From positions 62,001 to 126,000 of the forward strand of contig NW_011887297.1 in NCBI RefSeq assembly GCF_000151315.2: DNA of 64,000 nt, in the 5' to 3' direction. The translations under genes were made by a program, and so were the position numbers. Below are positions 50,401-60,410 of the stretch, piece by piece. Numbering within the stretch: position 1 is the first letter of the stretch; every line of letters starts with the position of its first letter. The notes below the pieces were generated by a model. It searched no databases and had not been told where the DNA came from. It worked only from the letters and a program-made list of their open reading frames with translations. Source of the stretch: Capsaspora owczarzaki ATCC 30864 (Eukaryota > Opisthokonta > Filasterea).

Positions 50401-52096
50401 GTGCAGCGCGTTGTCCGACTCGGACTTTTGCGCCATCGGGGCGGCTGGAACGACCAGTCCGCCCTGCGTGTATTATGGTCAAAAAATGCAAAGTGCAGTG
50501 TGTGAGTGCTCCTCAAACACCTCAAAGCGACGCGAGGCGATGGAGCGGAACAAATCCCGCCCCCCCAACCCCATTGCAACGTACTGCGAGCATGCCAAAC
50601 ATTGCTGAGGTGACAACATGGCCCTACGATCGGAAAGCAAAACAACAACAAAAACAACAAAAAAGGCCAAATGAGCGCCCAAACCAACCATGCTCTGCCG
50701 AACAGTCCGAACTCTGTCAGCACTCACAGTTGACTTGCGTCGGAGCCGGAAGCCACTCGATTTGGGCTCTGCCAAGCTGCAGAAAAAACAAGAAGCAAAC
50801 CAAAACAAGGGTGGTTTCAGCACAACGGCAATTCCAATACCCAATACCCAATATCCAACACCCAATACCCAATAATACAATCCAAAAAAACCAGCAAATA
50901 ATGATGCTTGTCTCAGAGGTGTGCACGGTTACCTGTCGGTGGTCTTGCTCTTGCTCTCGGGCAGTGACGCGACAGCCGATGCGGGCGACGCAGCTGACTC
51001 GGGTTCGATGATGGCAGGAGCGCCACTTGCGTCAGGGGCACGGGAGATGATCGAGACCGGTCGCGACTTGCTCGACTTGCTCGATGATGTGGTCGAAGCA
51101 CCAGCAGAAGCAGCAGCAGCAGCAGCAGAGCCAATCGACGTCACAGGCGATGCTGACGATGGCAGGTCGTCCACCTTGCGCCTCAGGATCTGTCCAAAGG
51201 CGAATAGCATTGCACACACACACAATTGCGTAGCAATGCCGTCGTCAGCGCACAACGGATTTGGTGGAAGGGTTTGGACGATTGCGCGGAACCATGGCAA
51301 AAAAAAAAAAAAAAAAAAAAATAATAATAATAAAAATCAATGGAAACCGCTGCTGGCTGCTGCTTCTGCTTCTGTTGCTGCTGCTGCTCCAATCGTCCAT
51401 CAACGAAAAGAGCACGCAACGACCATTGAAGATGAAAGAGGGAAGCAAACATCCACACTCTGTGACGAGCCAATCCATGCACTGCTGCTTGACTGCCTGG
51501 TGAACTTTCGCAGCAGCGCTTTTTTGAACCAAAACCCTGTCTCACGGTGCTCACGGTGCTCACGGTGCTCAAGCGTCAGCGTCAGAAGCAAGTCTGTCTT
51601 CGTGCAGGCTGAATGATGATCGATGGCCGACGACCAATGAAAACAAGCCAAAACAGAAGGGAAAAAGAAGAAGAAGAAGAGCAACAAAAAAAAAAAAAAA
51701 AAAAAAAAAAACAAAAAAAAAAAAAAAACACCCTCGATTTTTCGACTTTTTTTTCCTTCTTCTTATTGTATTGAATTGTATCGCAGCCCCCCTTTCGTCG
51801 TCGCCATAGAGTGAGTGGGATGAAGCGAAAGGGAAAGACGAGATGAAAGGAGGACAACAACAACACAAACCCAACCCCCCCCCATCAGACACACAAAAGC
51901 GGTCCAAAAGCGAGGCGAGAAGTCAAAAAAGGGGCAGATTTGCGAGTGTTGTGCCTCTGTCAGTCCGTCTATGTGTGTCTGGGTGTCTATATGGGGTGTA
52001 TGGGTGTGTGAGTGTGTGTGAGCGTGCCTTGAGATTCGGAGGGAAGGACGTGCCCTTGAAGACCGTCCCCATCTCAATCGGCTTCATCAACACCAT
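47444..52096 (-). CDS. Ser/Thr protein kinase fused to a START lipid-binding domain
   Basis: A multi-exon gene of roughly 750 codons. The first exon (52096-52028) starts [16 protein letters not shown] and appears to end at a GC donor; exon 2 (51189-50933) is low complexity; a helical region follows ([20 protein letters not shown] to [14 protein letters not shown]). The kinase domain has all key motifs: [22 protein letters not shown] (ATP lysine), [69 protein letters not shown]; it looks like the CAMK/AMPK-related group. Directly after it, from about 48475 down, a START domain runs to the C-terminus: [19 protein letters not shown]-like [50 protein letters not shown] and [25 protein letters not shown] domains bind sterols, phospholipids or ceramide, so lipid-controlled kinase activity is a reasonable inference. 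Divergent from SPOUT1 with 266 bp between starts. Confidence 0.87.
50834..50875 (+). repeat. 7-bp tandem repeat, about six units of CCAATAC
   Basis: Six tandem copies of CCAATAC with single-base variants (CCAATAT, CCAACAC, CCAATAA) in an intron of the kinase-START gene. Confidence 0.85.
51685..51729 (+). repeat. Long A tract
   Basis: About 44 bases that are A except for one C, in the long first intron (51190-52027) of the kinase-START gene; on the coding strand it is a T tract. The rest of that 838-bp intron is low complexity with no visible exon. Confidence 0.9.
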
Positions 52097-52362
52097 GATT
52101 GAACAAGAATCAGGTTGCAGAAAAAGAGGAGTGGAAGATCTGAGAGCAAATCTGAGAGCAATGCGAAACAAAATACTGAAAACACCATTTGTGTATCAGC
52201 GTAGAAATCCACGACAAAAGAGTCAAAAAATCACAACTCACGCGCTCAGAATCCGAGAATTCAGCCAGTCAGTCTTCCTTCATTCAACATTCGCGTTTCA
52301 GAAAGACCGTTCAAAACACACACACACACTCATACTCACACACTCACACACTCAAAAACTCA
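52097..52362. promoter_or_regulatory. Divergent intergenic region, kinase-START / SPOUT1
   Basis: 266 bp between start codons. A CA-rich stretch (near 52316-52352) lies just before the SPOUT1 start, in its presumed 5' UTR. No TATA box recognised. Confidence 0.4.
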
Positions 52363-54150
52363 ATGCAAAAGTATAACAGCGACGACGACGATGAGCCGGA
52401 CTACACGGCGATGAGCAGCGCCGCACATGGCGCAGCAGACGGACTGGGATCCGTCTTGCGACCCAAGCGCCGCAACCACCGCCAGGAGAAGGAGCTCCAG
52501 CGCGAGAAGAAAAAGTCTCGCATTGAGCGGGCGATCGAGCAGAGCCGCGCGGCTGGCCCCGCAGGTCAGCGGCCCATTGGCGGCGCAGCCAGCGAGCGCG
52601 CGTGGAAGTCCAGCAACCACGGCGACGCGCCCTCAGCCGATGGACACGCTGCCTACAGCAATCGCGATGGCGAAAACGACGACGGCGACGATGCCACCGG
52701 CGGAACAGTCGCCGGAGGCGCTGGATCGTCGAGCAAGTCGGCGCCGCCGCCGCGTGGAGGCAGCCACAGTAGCTCCAGTGCGTCGGGTCGCTTCCACCGT
52801 CCTGGATTCTATCCGGCAGAAGACGCTGCTGCTGCCGCTGGTGGAGCCAATAGCGAGGCCACGCAGCAGGCACGCATGAACGCAGGGCTGGGTCCGCGTG
52901 CGTACACTGTCTCGGTCGCCATTCCCGGATCGGTGCTGCACCTTGCACAATCAGCCGAGCTCAAGACGTATATGGCAGGCCAGATTGCACGCAGCCTGTC
53001 GCTGTTCAATGTCGACGAAATTGTCATCTACAACGACGGCAGCGGCGGCAAGCAAGCGAGCTCAAGCATTGTCACGACGGAGGGCGAGTTTGAGGGCGCT
53101 GGCAAGCAGGCCACCTCCAACCCAGACGTGTTTTTGGCGCGTGTGCTGCAGTATCTCGAGACGCCACAGTATCTGCGTCGCCAGCTTTTCCCGATGCACC
53201 GCGACCTCAAGTTTGCCGGCTTGCTCGCCCCGATCGAGTCTGCGCACCATCCCAAACAGGACGAGTTTGTCGAATTCCGCGAAGGCCTCGTGCAAAGCCG
53301 TTCCAAAGGGCAACGCGGCAATGCCCACAGTCACGGACCAGCAAGCGCGTGGGACGACCAGGAGGGCGGCGAGCAGCACCACTCTGCGCCGTTGCCCACC
53401 AGCTCGTTTGTCGACGTCGGCTTGCGAACGGAGGCCAAGATCAACGTTGCGCTGCAGCCCGGAACGCGTGTCACTGTCCAATTCCCACAGTGGTCTGTCG
53501 ACAACAAGGACGGCCACTTTTCGCAGCCCTCCCACCACCGCTACCCGTCCGGCAACGTCGTGACGCCGTCGCTCCCTCGCGAGCTGCGTGGTTTGTACTG
53601 GGGCTACTCGGTGCGACTAGTGCCAACCCTCAGCCGCGCACTCGTTGACTGCCCCTTCAATGAACGTGGCCGCTACGACCTTCTGATTGGCGCCGGCGAT
53701 GAGGGCGATTCTGTGGACGATATGAGCGAGCTGCCCGAATTCAAACATGCCCTCATTGTGTTTGGCGGTGTATCGGGGTTGCCTGCCGCGATCGAAGCCG
53801 ACGAGTCGATGGAGGCGCACAACCCTCGCGCCGTCTTTTCAAAGTTCCTGAGCACGTGTCCCAGCCGAGGTTGCCGCTCTGTTCGACCGGATGTAAAGTC
53901 ATCAAGCATTTATCTTTTGGTTATGTTATGAAGCCTTTAGCCTTTGTTGGGAGCCGCGGGTCGGGAGAGGGGATGTGAAACAAACTGATTTTTTTGTTTT
54001 CCTGTTGTCAATTATTTCTCACAAACAATTTGCTCCGCTTGAACATAGGAATCGTTGCTGATTTCTTTGGCCGCCTTGCGCCCTCACCTTGCCCATGCGG
54101 GAGTCAAGAGCACCGGTGGCGTGACCAAATCGACTGCCAAGCGATCATGA
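52363..54150 (+). CDS. SPOUT-fold RNA methyltransferase, SPOUT1/C9orf114 (CENP-32) family
   Basis: Two exons (52363-53892, 54049-54150) give 543 residues. The N-terminus is acidic then basic (EKELQREKKKSRIERAIEQS), a likely nuclear/nucleolar signal, followed by Gly/Ser-rich linker. The SPOUT core starts at YTVSVAIPGSVLHLAQSAEL and LFNVDEIVIYND, continues with VLQYLETPQYLRRQLFP and FAGLLAPIESAHHP, an OB-like insert (INVALQPGTRVTVQFP), GLYWGYSVRLVPTLS, and the cofactor knot HALIVFGGVSGLPAAIEADE. The last exon is essential: PSRGCRSVRPD joins to ESLLISLAALRPHLA, the conserved C-terminal helix of the family; reading through the intron instead gives a tail that does not match. Human SPOUT1 methylates 28S rRNA and is found at spindles; the substrate here is inferred from family. 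Confidence 0.93.
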
Positions 54151-54977
54151 GTCGCGTTTGCAAGCAGTTTCAGTGTTATGTAACCGAAAATACAAAACAA
54201 CCATAATTCCGCGCTGGACGATGCACGAAAGGGTTTTAATATGCACGCTCTATCCGATGAGCTTTCGAGAGTGCTTCATTTCATGTGTTACATCGAACGA
54301 AAACCCCGACCTCGCGCTCTGTTTGTCGGGAATGGCACCACAGCAAAACCTTTGGGTCATTCTTGACACAGGCAACGGAGCTGTCCTTCCTGTAAAATCT
54401 TAGTGTTGCTGGAGACACATGTTGTCAAGCTTCATCTGGGAGAAATGCGCGCGCTGGCTGCAGAGACTGAGATGTGGGTAGGGTGGCATCCCTGAAACAA
54501 CAAAAAAGCACTCAGTAGCGGCTGGCGCTTGCGGAGCCATTTGGTTCCAATAATGCATCAGGATTGGGGCGAATACTTTCCACCGTGAGCTGTTCCTTGA
54601 AGCGCCTGATGATCACACGCATGCGTCACAGGTGCTCAGGGAAGAAGGGCACACGATGGAAGGAGCGCGACCTCCGGTTACACAGAATGCCATCACTCCG
54701 TTTTTTTTCCTTCTTTTTTTTTTTGGATTTGTAAGGTTTGACTTGGACATTCAAAAATGAGATGTTCTGTTTATTGTTGACAATGACCGACACGATTGCA
54801 TCTCGACAAACACAAAGTGAAACGACAACAATCCAAAAGTGACTTTTTTTTATGCACTCTTTTTTCTTTCTTTCTTTTTTTCTTTTCCATTGCAAAATCC
54901 CCCCCTTTTTCTTTTTGTCTTCGCACCGACTTCCACCTTCTTCTTCTTCCTCTCCTCCTCCTCTCTTCTGTTGTTGG
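54151..54977. other. Intergenic region, SPOUT1 / FTO-like
   Basis: About 830 bp between two plus-strand genes. I see no supported gene or RNA in it. A pyrimidine-rich stretch (54850-54975) directly precedes the FTO-like start and is probably its 5' leader. Confidence 0.45.
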
Positions 54978-55247
54978 ATGTTGACAGCCGCCAGCTTGAG
55001 CGCACTCGACGATCAGTGCGCATCGCCGGCGCGCCACAAGCGACGGAACGAGAACTCGAGCGACGCGCATCCCTCTGCCGCTGCTGCTGCGCCCAGCGCC
55101 AGCGCGACCACCTCCGCCACAGCTGCGGCTGCCGAGACTGAGCAATCGGCCCCAGAGCACATTGCCAAGGCAAGTTCCAACCATGTGCTTCCATCCCCAG
55201 CCACCGAAAAATCCAAACAAAATGCGCGCGAAACTTGAAAAAGCCCC

Positions 55248-55280
<33 letters not shown>

Positions 55281-56075
55281 GTTTTGGCAGCTCTTTCCAT
55301 TTGTCTGGAAGGGGTTTTTTCCCTGGCGCTCTCGTTCCCCTGTTGTCGTGTGGGGGTGTTGGTGGAGGCTGCAGCAATTTTGCCCCTGACTCTTACACGC
55401 ACTTGCAGCGGCGCGACTTGCGGTTGCGACGCGGTGGAAACCTGTTTTTTTTTTTATTATTATTATTTTATTATTTTTTATTATTTTGTATTTTCGGCTA
55501 AATTATTTCTTCGTCCTTGTTCATGCGCAATGCGTCGCGCCTTGTTCCTGTGTTGCTCAACTCACTGCCTGCTTGTGATTTCCATGCATCTTTGCACCTG
55601 TTGTTCCGTCGCGTGGATGCGCAGCGAGCACGGCGAGACGAGACTGAGCCGCTCACTGTTGATATTCCCCAGCTGCAGCAACCGGCGCTCGCAGACTTGG
55701 TAAGGCCCGTCCCCCTCCCCCTTCCTTCCTTCTGGCTGTGCTTTTGTGAGGGGAGGGACTGTCAGTTTTGCAACCATCGAGTGATTTGAGAGCGAGCGAG
55801 TCGAGTGGAGTGAGTGAGTGAACGGGAGGCGTGTTGGTGAGCGAGTGGTCCGACCACAAATTTCAGCCACCCGGGCACAACGACCGAGTCACGCATGCGC
55901 GCGGCACCTTGTTTCCGTGTCTCTGCAGTCAGTGCGCCAACGCGCGGGGACTTGCATCCATCTGTGTGGCGGCTCTGCGCAGTGTCCACAGCATGCTTTT
56001 CATCGGGATTTTTTTTTTTAAAAACAGATTTTTTGTAGCAGCAGTCGCGCCAGCTTTGGCTTCAACATTGTTGTT

Positions 56076-56107
<32 letters not shown>

Positions 56108-58242
56108 AGTGCTGGATGTCCCAGTCCCAGCCACCCTCAATTAGAAGCAGCACTCAACGAGCCCTCGTGCAGCAACCGCGTGCTTGGCGGCGGCGACCGA
56201 CGTAACGTTCGCAAACATTGAAAGATTGAGGGAGAAAAAAAAAGCATTCGCTCATGCAAAAACCAATCCATCATGGTTTCGACATTCTTGACAACGCTTT
56301 GGTCTCGTTTGGCATCGCGTGCAAAACACTCACCTCCCTTCTCACCGCCCCAAAAAACTACAGCTGAAAACAAAATTCACAGACCTATGGTTTGGCGCGC
56401 GTGAAGACATTGCGCCAGAGGTGCACACGCAGGCTCGAGAGGCGCTGGACGTCTTGCAGCAGACGGGCGTCTTTAACGACATGGCGCTCCGATTGCGCGA
56501 GCCGGATGCCGTGTCGCGAACGGCGGTCAAGCGCCTGCTGCTGGGCGAGCCGGGCCTGACCTTCCGTGTGATGGATTTGCGGCTGTTTGCCCTCCCGTGG
56601 TCGGATTTGTCCGAAACGGACGCTGCGGCGCTTGCTGCCGCGGCCGAGCGCCACCCCAACATTGAGCGCATGACCGCCGGCCTGCACAAGATTGCCAAGG
56701 TTCTTGCAGACACGGCCAAGGTGGAGATTGAGCGACGGACGACAGACTTGATCCGCGAGCACACTCCCCAGCCGCAGAGTCCTGCTGGGGACGAGGCTGC
56801 CACTGCAGCGGGCACTTCGCTGCTCTCCATCCCTCCCATCACCGCCCCATTGCTGGCGGGCCATCCGCTGTGGAAGCAGTCCGACCAGCTGGTCGCCGGC
56901 ACCGAGTTCAACGCCTGCATGCTCAACCTGTACGACCCTGCAGACATGCCCGACACGGATTTGCAGGACGATTTGCTGGGTCGCGGCAAGCTCGCGATGG
57001 GCTGGAACTCGGACACGTTTATCGATGCGTCGTCCACGATTGGCGTGTACATTTGCCTGCCAGAGGAGGCTGAGCAACGCGAGCGCCGACTTTCCATGTC
57101 GGCCAACGGAGCAGCAGCAGCCGCCGCCGCCGCTTCAACCAATGCCCAGCCCGAGGTCAGCAGCAGTAGCACGCCCGCGGCCCCGACTTTGACCCTGTCC
57201 AAGGACAACTCTGGCGACGCTGACGCTGACGAGCACGATTCCGCCGTTGAGATGGACACGTCCGACTCTGGCGCCTGGGCTGTCGGTTTCCGTGCCAAAT
57301 CCGACGGCACTGCGCCGCCACTGCTTGCGCATTTGCGCTCGGGTGACATCTATCTGATGCTGCAAGGCTTTACCGAGCACCACCAGCGCGCACTCTACGC
57401 TGGCCATGCCAAGCGCATTGCCTGCATTTGCCGCAAGATTGATGTATGTCGCTTTGATGATGATGGTGATGGTGATGGTGATGGTGATGGTGATGGTGAT
57501 GCTGGCGTTCTTGGCGAGAAGTCCCACTTGCCTATGCGGGCTGTCTTGCTCATAACCCTAACCCCTTCCCCCCTTGAACAAACAGAACTCGCCTCTTTCG
57601 AGCGGCACTCGTGACTACATTGTCAACTTGTGCAACTCGGCCATTGCCGATGCCTTGATATCCGGCAGCCATTTTGATCTCATGTCGGTGACAAAGGTGC
57701 AGCAAGCGCTGACGGAGGTTGAGTGCGGCTGGATTCGACAGTTCTGGGCGCACGGGTTGCGACACGCGCGTATCCAGGCGTTCTGGAAGCGCGTTATCGA
57801 AAGTCTAGAATTGCAGTGGCAACAACTGGAAAGCTTGGTACGTTTGGCTTCCCCCGTACCCCGCTGTCGATTTGATGCAAATGGTGTGCTCATGCTTTCT
57901 GCCCTGTACATCCGCTATTTACAGACTCGGCAATCTCTGGACTCAATAACACGGCATATGAGCGAGGCCCTGCACACCGCCACAAAGAGCGAAAATGCAC
58001 GCATTGCTACCATTTGCGATGCGCTGCTCAAGGCGTTCGAGCATCGGCTACGTCTCCGCGAGCAGTGGGCAAACTTTTACTCGTCCCCAGACTTTGATCA
58101 CATGGAGAACGATCTGCTGCCTGTTCGACGGCCGCACTTTTCGGCCTCGTCGCCCCTACCCGAGGCGCTCGAGCCCAAGATTGCCCAGCTTGTCAAGTAC
58201 ATTGCTCTGTTGGACGATCGCATTGCTGCGTATGAGGCTTGA
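54978..58242 (+). CDS. FTO-family 2-oxoglutarate dioxygenase homologue with altered iron ligands
   Basis: Five exons (54978-55169, 55625-55699, 56364-57443, 57586-57837, 57925-58242) give 638 residues; the first intron seems to use a GC donor. The middle and C-terminal parts follow human FTO along its length: GEPGLTFRVMDLRLFALPW matches FTO's GNPGCTYKYLNTRLFTVPW, NACMLNLYDPADMP matches VTLLNFMDPQKMP, AWAVGFRAKSDG matches WHVGFK, SGDIYLMLQGF matches QGDCYFML, TRDYIVNLCNSAI matches TLDYILQRC, and the FTO C-terminal helical domain begins at VECGWIRQFWAHGLRHARIQ. FTO demethylates m6A and m6Am in RNA. The iron site is unusual: human W-H231-H-D233 is W-N-S-D here, and H307 aligns with Arg in EHHQRALYAG. 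The two arginines that bind 2-oxoglutarate (R316, R322) align with R in AKRIACICR. A ~70-residue Ser/Ala/acidic insert lies between beta strands. Confidence 0.85.
55252..55279 (+). repeat. Poly-T tract in FTO-like intron 1
   Basis: An uninterrupted run of about 28 T in the first intron of the FTO-like gene. Confidence 0.9.
56069..56108 (+). repeat. TTG trinucleotide repeat
   Basis: About thirteen TTG units with one ATTG interruption, in intron 2 of the FTO-like gene. Confidence 0.9.
57463..57510 (+). repeat. Six-bp tandem repeat GATGGT
   Basis: About seven tandem GATGGT units immediately after the 5' splice site of intron 3 in the FTO-like gene. It stays open in the upstream exon's frame, which makes a false Asp/Gly read-through. 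Confidence 0.9.
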
Positions 58243-58516
58243 GTGGCTTGTTTTGCCGCATGTTCCACGTTACTTTCCCCAAAAGTTAGTTCCATCATCC
58301 AACGTTTGTTACGTTCGTTGGGTTTTTTCCGTTTCCTCTTTTTTTTCTCTTTTGGCCTTTTGTTTTTGTCGTCCATTCGCGTTTGTAGAATACAATTTTT
58401 CTTGCTTTCTCACCTCAGTGACGATTGTTCAACGAAGGGAAGTCTGAAGCACAAAAACAAGTTTGCATTAGGTTGGGATGGCACAAGTTAAACTAAACTA
58501 AACAAACATCTCGTCA

Positions 58517-60085
58517 TCAGCCCGTCTTGCCCAGTAGCCGCTGCTCAAGTTGGAAGGAATATGGATACTGGTAACGATTAGGAGGAGGAGGAACAGAACC
58601 GGATGAGCAGAAGACGAGAAAACAGGTCAGTTTCAACAAGGCAGAGCCCCACAAGCCCCCCCCCTTGAGAAACGGCAGAGCGTTTCAATTTTTTTTACCT
58701 TTCTGGACATGTCCATGTACGGCGTTGGCTCGATTGTCAATACAAGATTGTTTTGCTGGGAAAAGAGGCAACACAACAACATCGATGAGCAAAAGAAATC
58801 AAAACACACCACGGACATTACAAGTATACCAACCTGTGGCTGAGATCCACGGTCACTGCCAAGGGCTGGATGCCCAGGCGGAGAAGCGATTGGGACGCCT
58901 TCAAGCCAGATATACGCCGTTTTGGTGGACGAGTGGTGTGCTTGCTGATTGCGCTTTGTTCGTGGTGGTACTATGGGTGGCACGTTGGTATACACGTTAT
59001 CGTAATTGTCGCCCATGTGTCTGCAAGCGGGGGGGGAGAGAGAGAGGGAGAGGGAGACAGGACGGAGTGAGACACCGACATCAGTCAAAGCAAAAACGAC
59101 AAAAACCTGTTTCATCGTGAAAAAGAAAAAAACCACCACGTAACATACGCTGGCAAAGCACCCGTGGATGACGCGCGAGCATTAGAAAGTGAACTGGGCG
59201 GCACAAGGGACTGAGTTGGCATGGCAGCGAGCGAGGCCGTCGACTGCTCACGTTCGTAGTGGTTGGATTGTGGTCCTGGCGGTGGAGGTGCGTGACCCCG
59301 CCGTGGAGCCTGGAAAGAAGCGTGGTCCGCATCGAGGTATTCGTTGTCACGGGTGAGACGACCCTGCGAGTCTGGCAACGGCGCGCCGGTCGAGTCCCGC
59401 TTTCGGACGATGAGGGCGAGGTCGTCGACGAGCGGGCGGTTGGTGGGCACAAAGTACTGCGGAATGCGGTCTTGGTGCCCTATTATGGCCATCTTCAGGT
59501 CCTCAATGAACGGCGCAGAGCCTGCGCGCGGGGCCTTCCGGACGCACAGGCGATGCTTGAAGTCGAAATGATGACCTCGGACGCTCGTGTTGATGACTGC
59601 AAATCCCGGCGGCGGCGTCTCTGTGTCGCTCTCCAAGATGTAGACGTCCGTGACGACTTCCGATGCCATCGGATCCTGCGCAAAGCAGACGACGACCGTG
59701 CTTGGCATAAACCGTCCGACCTTGAGCGCGGCGCTGTGGCGTCCATTGAACGTGTGCGAGATCTGCTCCCGCCCCCAAAATCAGAGCAACCAACAAAGCA
59801 GAGTGTGTTGCCATATGAGTCCAACTGGGTGTTGACAGAAGCCCCCTCAACGACGACGACGGCGACGACGACGACGACATATGGCTGCGAGTGACGTTGC
59901 ATTCGAGCTCTAAACCGCTGTGCTGTGCTCGACCGTTCCCCCCGCTTCCAATGATGCTCATGAATGACAGTTGCCAAGGTGGGATCCAAGTTGCGCTGAC
60001 TTGCCTCTCTGTAGCGGATGGGGCAGCTCTCGTGCTTGCTCTGGTTGACGAGCACAATGTCGGTGACTGCGTTCTGACTTGCCAT
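58517..60085 (-). CDS. MVB12-like ESCRT-I subunit (MABP domain plus UMA-like C-terminus)
   Basis: Five exons (60085-60005, 59762-59149, 59020-58834, 58755-58699, 58567-58517) give 329 residues. The N-terminal half carries the MABP fold seen in MVB12A/B, in two or three sub-repeats: AVTDIVLVNQSKHESCPIRY joined to ISHTFNGRHSAALKVGRFM, and VVTDVYILESDTETPPPGFA. The first junction uses an apparent GC donor (GAG then GCAAGT). A Ser/Pro-rich linker has PPPP and PPIVPPRTK stretches that could bind SH3 or UEV partners. The C-terminus (IWLEGVPIASPP, TIEPTPYMDMSRK, YPYSFQLEQRLLGKTG) resembles a UMA motif, which contacts ESCRT-I, although the match is looser than for MABP. MVB12 stabilises ESCRT-I for multivesicular-body sorting. 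The last exon codes for only 16 residues. Convergent with the FTO-like gene; divergent from the isochorismatase gene. Confidence 0.78.
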
Positions 60086-60410
60086 CCTCTGAGTGGATGA
60101 GAAAACGAGCAAGAACCCAGAAAAAAAATGACGAATGAAGACTAAATAGTGAGAGCAAGCCATGAGACAATTGACCATTGGATGAGGCTCAGGAGAGGAG
60201 AGGAAGGCGAGGAGGGCACAGCAATGGCAAAATGAACTCGTCCCTCTCACTTGCAATCGCTCGCTCGCGGTCTCTGGCAGCTGGCACCTCGCTTTCATCA
60301 AAGGTCGAAATCAGCTCTGTCATCCAGTCCGAGTGCATCACATTGCCTCGACACACTCCAATTTGCATCGAATTTGCACAGAATCCAGTCCAATTCTATT
60401 TGCTTCAACC
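60086..60410. promoter_or_regulatory. Divergent intergenic region, MVB12-like / isochorismatase-like
   Basis: 325 bp between start codons of two divergently transcribed genes; presumed to hold both promoters. No distinct element recognised. Confidence 0.4.

Noticed and set aside
53893-53931. Read-through C-terminus of SPOUT1 ending in YLLVML
   Set aside because: The conserved C-terminal helix is recovered only by splicing 53892 to 54049 in phase; the read-through tail does not match the family.
57550-57566. Telomere-like CCCTAACCCC
   Set aside because: Only one and a half units, inside the pyrimidine tract before a splice acceptor of the FTO-like gene. Not an interstitial telomere.
57444-57614. 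Asp/Gly repeat peptide continuing from the FTO-like exon 3
   Set aside because: It comes from the GATGGT repeat in intron 3. Splicing at 57443/57586 gives the conserved TRDYI segment.
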